Positions 1 through 5,654 of a stretch of 8,290 nucleotides of DNA are shown here, in pieces; within the stretch, counting starts at the first letter, position 1, and each line of letters opens with the position of its first letter. The notes below the pieces were generated by a model, which saw nothing but the letters and a program-made list of their open reading frames with translations, was not told the origin of the DNA and did no database searches. Origin of the DNA: Bacilli bacterium (GTDB taxonomy: Bacteria; Bacillota_I; Bacilli_A; RFN20; CAG-288). The translations under genes were made by a program, and so were the position numbers. Location: the NCBI GenBank assembly GCA_900763245.1, contig CAAFJQ010000124.1:1-8290 (forward strand), written 5' to 3'.

Positions 1-65
1 AATATTCAGAGACCGGTTTCTGAGGGAAATTGCTGCATTAACCCAGAAACAGGCCTCTGAACATT
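1..65 (-). other. Long imperfect hairpin at the window edge, better paired as minus-strand RNA
   Basis: Positions 1-24 pair with 42-65 around a 17-base loop. Of 24 positions, 20 are Watson-Crick. The four exceptions are 4/62, 12/54, 15/51 and 23/43. On the minus strand three of these become G-U wobbles and only 15/51 stays unpaired; on the plus strand those three are A-C mismatches. A minus-strand transcript would therefore fold better, which fits a structure downstream of the minus-strand operon and HAD gene. A terminator T-tract would lie left of position 1, outside the window, so termination cannot be judged. It could also be a structured end of a mobile or repeated element. Confidence 0.5.
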
Positions 66-70
66 CTTAA
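2..70 (+). CDS. Possible C-terminal tail of an unidentified protein, cut by the window edge
   Basis: A frame open from the window edge encodes 22 residues (beginning IFRDRFLREIAALTQ) and ends in TAA at 68-70. The composition is rich in charged and amphipathic residues, as in a real protein tail. The stop lies about 37 bases before a weak hairpin plus T-rich tract on the same strand, the usual layout of a gene end. A 22-codon open frame arises often by chance, so the evidence is weak. The bases downstream (84-142) recur inverted at the right edge, so if the frame is real it may be the end of a repeated gene such as a transposase; no family can be named. The same bases also form a hairpin that pairs better on the minus strand, which is a competing explanation. 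Confidence 0.22.
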   Translation: MFRDRFLREIAALTQKQASEHS

Positions 71-83
71 TGTAGCATCACTA

Positions 84-142
84 TTCTACCACTTTAGGCC
101 TTTTCGGGATAATCAAGCAACACTATTGTTTATCCTTTTCTT
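84..142 (+). repeat. Left arm of a perfect 59-bp inverted repeat
   Basis: This stretch is the exact reverse complement of 8232-8290, with no mismatch over 59 bases. The match ends at 142/143, five bases before the stop codon of the HAD gene, where the two copies diverge. The outer limit is unknown because the partner copy runs into the right window edge. The repeat contains an AGGCCT palindrome and a small stem, GGATAA with TTATCC. A chance match of this length is not credible: it is either a repeated element present in two orientations or an artefact of how the sequence was assembled at its end. Confidence 0.93.
107..142 (+). terminator. Weak terminator-like hairpin with T-rich tail inside the left repeat
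   Basis: GGATAA (107-112) pairs with TTATCC (130-135), with a possible inner CAA/TTG pairing (118-120 with 126-128), and is followed on the plus strand by TTTTCTT (136-142). The stem is short and AT-rich, so it is a weak candidate. It would end transcription entering from the left edge, convergent with the HAD gene. Confidence 0.35.
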
Positions 143-146
143 ATAT

Positions 147-923
147 TTATAACTTTCTTAGCACCTTCATAACACCATTTTCATCATTGGAATCTGTTTC
201 GTAATTGCAGAGTTCTTTGATGGTGGGATGTGCGTTTTTCATCGCATAAGAATAATGAACTGCTTTGAGCATCTCAATATCATTGAGATAATCGCCAAAG
301 GCCATCGCTTCATCTTTCTTGATGTGGTACATCTCCATAACGTGCTTCAATGCAAATCCTTTGTCAGCATCAGCATTGGAGATATCAATCCAACTCAATC
401 CAGAAAGGACAGTCTTTAGATTCGGTTTAAGAACAACTAATTCCGGATAATGTTTTTCTGCGGAAAAATGTCTGAAATAGATAGCAATCTTAATGATTTC
501 TTTTGTTTTTGCAATCTCTGTAAGACTATCAACCTGAGTTAATCTCGCATAATATTTCGTCGCTTCTTTCAGTTCCTCTTCTTCACTGCATTCCATATAT
601 GCGGATTCTTTTCCACAAAGAATCATCGTTGCATCTTTGATGCTGCTTATCTTTTCCATGCAAAATAGAACATCGTCCTGATTCATGACATTCTCGTATA
701 TGACTTTGCCATCATTTACAACCATCGTTCCATTTTCAGCAATGAAAAGAAGATGATCTTTGATTTCAGAAAACTGCTTTTCCAGTGCATAGTACTGCCT
801 TCCGCTTGCAATAGAAACCTTGATATCAGGATGAGATAAGACAAAAGAAAAGAAGTCAGATGGCAGTTCTTTCTTTGAATTCAGTAACGTACCATCCATA
901 TCCAAAGCTATCAATTTGATCAT
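147..923 (-). CDS. Cof-type HAD-IIB phosphatase
   Basis: A 258-residue cytosolic hydrolase, a typical length for the Cof/YidA-like HAD-IIB family, whose members usually dephosphorylate sugar phosphates or similar metabolites with Mg2+. Motif I is DMDGT with the nucleophile Asp8 and the acid/base Asp10; motif II is SGR with Ser40; Lys188 (DADKG) fits motif III; and motif IV is GDYLND (Asp211, Asn214, Asp215). The region between motifs II and III is the C2-type cap that sets substrate choice, so the substrate cannot be predicted. The ATG at 923 is preceded by GGGAG (934-938) at a spacing of 10. It lies 54 bases after the operon's last gene on the same strand, so it may be co-transcribed or use a weak promoter in that gap. 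All catalytic motifs are intact and nothing ties it functionally to the ABC genes. Confidence 0.93.
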   Translation of the reverse strand: MIKLIALDMDGTLLNSKKELPSDFFSFVLSHPDIKVSIASGRQYYALEKQFSEIKDHLLFIAENGTMVVNDGKVIYENVMNQDDVLFCMEKISSIKDATMILCGKESAYMECSEEEELKEATKYYARLTQVDSLTEIAKTKEIIKIAIYFRHFSAEKHYPELVVLKPNLKTVLSGLSWIDISNADADKGFALKHVMEMYHIKKDEAMAFGDYLNDIEMLKAVHYSYAMKNAHPTIKELCNYETDSNDENGVMKVLRKL

Positions 924-945
924 GGCAATTGTTCTCCCGGTGGTT

Positions 946-956
946 ATTTTATCACA
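946..956 (-). promoter_or_regulatory. Possible extended -10 promoter element for the HAD gene
   Basis: The 54-base gap between the Ig-like gene and the HAD gene reads TGTGATAAAAT on the minus strand. This resembles an extended -10 (TGn followed by a TATAAT-like hexamer, 4 of 6 matches), 22 bases before the start codon. No convincing -35 box is present. No terminator hairpin is seen in the gap, so read-through from the upstream operon is equally likely. Confidence 0.28.
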
Positions 957-977
957 TTCCTTTTCAGCTCTTGTATC

Positions 978-1463
978 TTACTTAGAAAATACGCTGCTAT
1001 AGTCCAAAATGACAGTCATAGAGGCCACAGGAGCCTTTCCTCCATCGAGCGGCTTACAGAACAATTTGACGATTTTATACTGCTTTGCCGTCTGCTTTTT
1101 GATCAGAAATGCGCCCTGATACTTTGCAGTATCATTGCCCATCGGGAAATCGATATAACTGCGATAAGAATCATCAAAATAATAGATGAAGCTTCTATCC
1201 GTTGCATTCTCAGGAAGAACAGATGTCGTAAAGATATAAGGCATATAGTATTCACCATCATACTGCACTTCCTGTTCGACATCATACTTTAAAACCATTT
1301 TGCTGTTCTCGGCATCATATTCGCTATCATCGCTAGGTTTGATGGTAATCTTTTCCATATAGATCTTCGGCACGATTCCCTGCGGCTTTGTTCCGAAGAT
1401 AGCGACAAAGACAATGGTGATAAGAGAGATGGCAAAGACAATCAAAGATACTGATTTTTTCAT
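978..1463 (-). CDS. Small membrane-anchored extracellular Ig-like protein
   Basis: A 161-residue protein with a charged MKK start and one hydrophobic segment (about residues 5-24). There is no lipobox Cys, so it is either a signal anchor or a secreted protein. Residues about 36-156 are beta-rich and include VLPENATDR followed by alternating hydrophobic residues, a pattern seen in bacterial Ig-like (Big-type) domains, and it ends in a strand-like SMTVILDY. No enzyme motif is visible. Its ATG overlaps the permease TGA as ATGA, and a strong GGAG (1471-1474) sits 7 bases upstream inside the permease gene, so translation is coupled and tied to the transporter. It may bind or position the substrate or cap the outer face of the permease; this is inference. 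The family is not recognised. Confidence 0.8.
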   Translation of the reverse strand: MKKSVSLIVFAISLITIVFVAIFGTKPQGIVPKIYMEKITIKPSDDSEYDAENSKMVLKYDVEQEVQYDGEYYMPYIFTTSVLPENATDRSFIYYFDDSYRSYIDFPMGNDTAKYQGAFLIKKQTAKQYKIVKLFCKPLDGGKAPVASMTVILDYSSVFSK

Positions 1464-3187
1464 AATCTCTCTCCTCTCGTATAGACATACTTGATGCGTT
1501 CAGAATATAGATAGACATTCAAAGCAAAGAACAACAGACCAAACAAAGCAAGCTTGAAACTGGCTGTCATCTGAATGGATTTGATCCAGATAAGAGGATC
1601 GTTGCTGAAGAAGTAGAAAAGAAGAGAGAACAATGCACTGATTGCAAAAGCGAAGATGATAGAGCGGTTCTCGTTATTGGAAAGGAATGAAACATCTCCG
1701 AATGAGCTCTGTGGATTTGTAAAATCCAAAGAGGCAGAATATAAGAGGTGTCCTAAATAAATGAACAGGATGCCAAGTCCTAAAATCAGGTTCTCAGCCA
1801 TCAGATCTTTTCTCATCATGGAGATGATAATATAAGAGGCGATGATGCTGACAGTACCTAACAGGCTAGGAAGGAACAGCTTGCTTGTAATCAACAATCC
1901 GTTCTTGACCGGATATGTTCTTCCAAGCTTGAAGGCTCCGCCTTCTTTGCTGTAGATTTTAGCGATGTTGCTATTGGAACTGAGTGTGATAAGCAAAGTG
2001 ATCAAAAGAATGGCGACCTGAACATAGGATAATCCGCGTTTGTTCAAGTCCATCGCCATAAAGATCTTGCTGATCAACGCCAAAAGCAAAGGAAGATAGA
2101 AGAACAATCCACTGTAGGCGATCATATCGCTGTCTTTGAAATACAGAAGAAGCTCTTTTCTGGCCTGGGCAGCAAAAGGAGAACGTGTCTTTTCTCTTTT
2201 GAATGTCTTCTTTGTCTTTTCCATAATCTCATCGTTTCCGCTTGCAAGTTTCAGGTAAAACGGAGAAGCGAAGGATAAACCGAGAATGAATAAAATAGGA
2301 AGAGAAAGAACGACGGCAATAAACGTATATAATCCAGGAAGTGCAGCTCCGACAAAATAGGCGAATGTATAACCAGTGTAGAAACCAAAATAGAGTTTTG
2401 AAGTCTCATAGAAGAAGGAAAGCTTGTTGGAATAGAACTTCAGTCCTTCTTGTATACGAGTAAAATAAGGGCTCCAATTGGTAAAGATATCGATCTTTTC
2501 CGGTATGATTGAAATGATATAAGAAGAAACAGAGATGATGAGAAGCGAGAAGAAAACAATCAAGATTCTCTTTGCAATAGAATGCGTATATAAGAATCGC
2601 TTTATGAAATAGAGAGGAACAGAGAGAAGGGCGCTGACTAAAACAAAGAGCAAATCGACAAGAAAGAAGATAAAGAGGATGACAAATATCATATAGACAG
2701 GATAATTCGATACAAGAAAATAGCCGATCAAAAATGGTATTTCCAATGTCAAAAAACGAATATAGGTGTTGATAAAGGAAACCGATAGACGAGTGAGAAA
2801 CAGGGTGTTTCCGTTTGTCGGGAAGGTGAGAAGAACTTTGTTGTCGTTTGAAAAATAAAGGTCTTTTGTAACACGGAAAAGAACCGAGAAGAATGAGACC
2901 AGCAAAAGAATGTTAAGGATGATCGAAGGAACAGACATCGGAACAAAGGGAAGAAGAGAAAATAGGTTCAGCGTGATGCAGACTTTAAAGAAGATATAAG
3001 AGACTGCTGTTCCGACGATGAAAAACAGAACTTTCAATACGATATTGATGATTGACTTTTTTCTGTTTCCTTTGAAATCGATGGATAGGGAGTTGGATAA
3101 CAGCATCGATAAGAGAATCCAGAATGATTTCCATTCGACATGAAAGAAATCATAGATTCTTTGTTTTCCTGTTTTTTCTAAACTCAT
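1460..3187 (-). CDS. ABC exporter-type permease, about 12 membrane helices
   Basis: A 575-residue integral membrane protein with roughly twelve hydrophobic segments (about 46-70, 87-106, 142-159, 163-192, 207-228, 275-305, 353-375, 388-402, 432-456, 465-484, 509-526, 543-560). It looks like two half-units. Each carries a cytosolic motif typical of BcrA-associated ABC permeases: an acidic, coupling-helix-like stretch followed by a proline turn and a basic residue (NDNKVLLTFPTNG at 114-126 and KEGGAFKLGRTYPVKNG at 414-430). A basic cytosolic loop (322-345) lies between the halves. It would pair with the ATPase encoded just upstream. Its ATG sits in an ATGA overlap with the ATPase stop, preceded by AAAGG (3197-3201) at a spacing of 9. 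The substrate is unknown; lipid, peptide or envelope-polymer export are all possible. Confidence 0.82.
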   Translation of the reverse strand: MSLEKTGKQRIYDFFHVEWKSFWILLSMLLSNSLSIDFKGNRKKSIINIVLKVLFFIVGTAVSYIFFKVCITLNLFSLLPFVPMSVPSIILNILLLVSFFSVLFRVTKDLYFSNDNKVLLTFPTNGNTLFLTRLSVSFINTYIRFLTLEIPFLIGYFLVSNYPVYMIFVILFIFFLVDLLFVLVSALLSVPLYFIKRFLYTHSIAKRILIVFFSLLIISVSSYIISIIPEKIDIFTNWSPYFTRIQEGLKFYSNKLSFFYETSKLYFGFYTGYTFAYFVGAALPGLYTFIAVVLSLPILFILGLSFASPFYLKLASGNDEIMEKTKKTFKREKTRSPFAAQARKELLLYFKDSDMIAYSGLFFYLPLLLALISKIFMAMDLNKRGLSYVQVAILLITLLITLSSNSNIAKIYSKEGGAFKLGRTYPVKNGLLITSKLFLPSLLGTVSIIASYIIISMMRKDLMAENLILGLGILFIYLGHLLYSASLDFTNPQSSFGDVSFLSNNENRSIIFAFAISALFSLLFYFFSNDPLIWIKSIQMTASFKLALFGLLFFALNVYLYSERIKYVYTRGERL

Positions 3188-5649
3188 AGAATCTGACCTT
3201 TGCTCTCTTCAAGAAGAAGCGCTTTGACCTCTTCTTCATTGTCGCTTGTCAAAAGGAGGAAGTCCTTTTCCAAGGTATCTCTTCTTTCAGGATTCAAATC
3301 CAAGTCGATCTCATCGACAAGTTTTCCATGTTTGATGATGATGACATCATCACAAAGTGTCTTAACGACATCGATGATATGACTGGAGAAGAAGACAATG
3401 TATCCTTTCTTTGCATGTTCACGCATACATTCCTTAATCTGGAAGATACTGTTGGGATCAAGACCAGTCATCGGTTCATCGAGAATCCAGACTTTCGGTT
3501 CATGAATCAAAGCAGCGATGATAGTGATCTTCTGTTTCATGCCGTGACTATACGTCTTCATCGGCTTATCGTATCGCTGTGTCATTTCAAGTCTCTTGAC
3601 GAGGTCTTCTTCTCTTGCTTTTCTGACATCCTTCTTCACTTCAAAAAGGTCTGCGATATAGCTGATATACTGTCTTCCTGTCAGGTTTTCATAAAGGGCG
3701 TAATTGTCCGGGACAAATCCAATGTCTTTTTTTGCTTCCATGGCTTCTTCACTGACATCATGTCCGCAGACTTCTATCGTTCCTTTTTCAAAGCCGTGGA
3801 TTCCGACGATAGATTTGATGATAGTGGATTTTCCAGCGCCGTTTTTTCCTAAGAAGCCGTATATTTTTCCGCCTTTGAGATTCATCGAGAAATCTTCGAC
3901 TGCATAATTCTCAGCTCCATGATACTTCTTATATAGATGTGAGACTTTAAGATCGATTTCGTTGTTTTCCATAATCCTGTTTCCTTTCTTCACGCCTTCC
4001 ACATATGCCTGATGTTTGATTTTAAACTGCTTCTTTGCAACTCCTAATAGGACAAGCTCATCTGTTATTCTGAAGAGAAGTTCATAGATGAACCACATTC
4101 CAAACGCCAATAGGATATATACAAAATAGTAAAGAATATCGTAGAGGAGATGGATATCATATTGATATTCTCCGATTTTGAAACTGACAGTAAGAAGGAA
4201 GAGGTCTTTTGCCCACTTTCCTAACTTTCCTGCGACGAAGTCAGAATTGATGAAGAAAAAGTCAGATGGCGTTCCATGTGCAGTCAGATAGACATTGACA
4301 AACATGACAAAGACAAAATAAATCAAGAATCCAATCTGAGAATAGATGAAGTATTTCATCTTCGGTCTTTCATAGACTCCCAACAGAACAATCAAGACTG
4401 GCATAAAGAAGGCAAAAAGGTGGTTGATGTAGAAGTGAATGACAACCGGTGAAAAAACAGAAAGACTTGTAGAGAAGTTTGGCATCAGCAAAGCCAAAAA
4501 AGCTCCCAAAACATTGATAAAGAAGGTGAAGTAATAGATGCCATAGCTTCTGAACATCAAGGTGATAGGCATCGTGTACATCGCCGTATTGCATAGATGC
4601 ATCGGCCAAGATGAGAAGTCACCCCAGATATCGAATCGGTTGATGGAAATATAACCGAAGAATGTTCCTAAGGAGAGCTGAATCAGCGCTGCTCTTTTCT
4701 CCTTTTCAGAAAGGTGAGAGAGCGTGAGATAGAAATAGACAGGGAGCAAGAAAGCAAGATACATGAAAAGTCGATGGGATAAGTTGCTCGGCTCATGCGG
4801 ATTGGTAAGGCCGAAAAGACTTCCGCCTAAGATCAAAGAAGGTGTATAAGAACTCATTGAAGAAAAGAAGAAGGGAACAGCAAGAGCAAGAAGTGTTTTG
4901 ACCTGTTTTCTGTTACAGAATAACGGTTTCTTTTCAAAATAGGAGGAGAAGGAATAGAAATTCAAGAAAGCCAGTTCAATGCCCATCAGATACATGCGGT
5001 AGTCCGCATTCTGGCCGACGATTCCTAAGGCGCAAAGCGGGAAGAACAATGTGATCAAAGAGGAGATTGGGGTCATGATATATCTTCTGAAAGATAAGGA
5101 GATATCACCTAAGTAGAATGTACAGACAAGGGATGAAATCGTCAATGCGATAATCCAATCATTGAGAATGGTCGATACACTTCTTTCAAGCAATGAAAGA
5201 GATATCTGACTATACAACTTGTCGCAGATCAAGTAACTTTGAAGGTTAAGGTAATCGTAGTACTTGTAGTAATACTGATTGCCGTCAATCAAATAGGAAG
5301 CTTCGTTTTTATAAAAATAGAACCTTGCAAAAAAGATGATGAATCCAAGTATCGAAAGAAGAGAAAAGAAGAAACGTATTCTGTTCTCTTTCTCAGCCAG
5401 TCTGCAGGAGAGTTTAGTCAGAATCTTCGATTTATAGCTTTTGGCCTTTCTGTCTTTGCTGAATAAATAAAGCAAAACAAAAACGACAGACAATAACAGC
5501 ATCGTTATTCCAAAAGGCAAGTAACCAAGAGAATAAGACTGATATTTGTCTATCGTCAATGACAAAATAAGGCCAAGGAAAAATAAGGCGAGAAAACAGC
5601 AAGATGAAATAAACAGTGTCTTATTTTTCCTTAATACCTGAGAAATCAT
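3184..5649 (-). CDS. YwaF-like membrane protein fused in frame to an ABC transporter ATPase
   Basis: An 821-residue protein in two parts. Residues 1-537 are polytopic membrane; about 320-530 resembles the YwaF/TIGR02206 (TMEM164-like) family, with WPMHLCN (His351, Cys353), INH (His410) and a late helix at 505-528. About 300 extra residues with several helices precede it. Residues 560-821 form a complete ABC ATPase: Walker A GKNGAGKST (601-609), Q-loop VPDNY with Asp648 where Gln is usual, signature YSHGMKQK (700-707), Walker B ILDEP (722-726), D-loop GLD (729-731) and switch His757, typical of BcrA-like exporters. The ATG at 5649 is five bases after the lipoprotein stop and has no good ribosome site (the nearest AGGAAAC is 23 bases away), suggesting translational coupling. 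No stop separates the halves, yet Met560 has its own ribosome site, so the ATPase may also be made alone. The ATPase call is firm; the YwaF assignment is moderate. Confidence 0.87.
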   Translation of the reverse strand: MISQVLRKNKTLFISSCCFLALFFLGLILSLTIDKYQSYSLGYLPFGITMLLLSVVFVLLYLFSKDRKAKSYKSKILTKLSCRLAEKENRIRFFFSLLSILGFIIFFARFYFYKNEASYLIDGNQYYYKYYDYLNLQSYLICDKLYSQISLSLLERSVSTILNDWIIALTISSLVCTFYLGDISLSFRRYIMTPISSLITLFFPLCALGIVGQNADYRMYLMGIELAFLNFYSFSSYFEKKPLFCNRKQVKTLLALAVPFFFSSMSSYTPSLILGGSLFGLTNPHEPSNLSHRLFMYLAFLLPVYFYLTLSHLSEKEKRAALIQLSLGTFFGYISINRFDIWGDFSSWPMHLCNTAMYTMPITLMFRSYGIYYFTFFINVLGAFLALLMPNFSTSLSVFSPVVIHFYINHLFAFFMPVLIVLLGVYERPKMKYFIYSQIGFLIYFVFVMFVNVYLTAHGTPSDFFFINSDFVAGKLGKWAKDLFLLTVSFKIGEYQYDIHLLYDILYYFVYILLAFGMWFIYELLFRITDELVLLGVAKKQFKIKHQAYVEGVKKGNRIMENNEIDLKVSHLYKKYHGAENYAVEDFSMNLKGGKIYGFLGKNGAGKSTIIKSIVGIHGFEKGTIEVCGHDVSEEAMEAKKDIGFVPDNYALYENLTGRQYISYIADLFEVKKDVRKAREEDLVKRLEMTQRYDKPMKTYSHGMKQKITIIAALIHEPKVWILDEPMTGLDPNSIFQIKECMREHAKKGYIVFFSSHIIDVVKTLCDDVIIIKHGKLVDEIDLDLNPERRDTLEKDFLLLTSDNEEEVKALLLEESKGQIL
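3970..3987 (-). promoter_or_regulatory. Internal ribosome site and ATG of the ATPase half
   Basis: Inside the fused ORF, AAAGGA (3982-3987) lies 9 bases before an in-frame ATG (3970-3972, Met560). Translation from here would give a 262-residue ATPase, the usual length for a stand-alone BcrA-type subunit, starting exactly at the domain boundary. This start is better than that of the fused ORF itself. It suggests either a former separate gene whose upstream stop codon was lost or a gene that makes both a fused and a free ATPase. Confidence 0.6.
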
Positions 5650-5654
5650 ACAGA

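Noticed and set aside
1..65. Integron attC site or CRISPR repeat
   Set aside because: The hairpin lacks the attC R'/R'' core sequences, and there is no repeated spacer array anywhere in the window.
3328..3852. 174-codon plus-strand open frame opposite the ATPase
   Set aside because: It is antisense to the ATPase core motifs, and its sequence composition follows from the opposite-strand codons.
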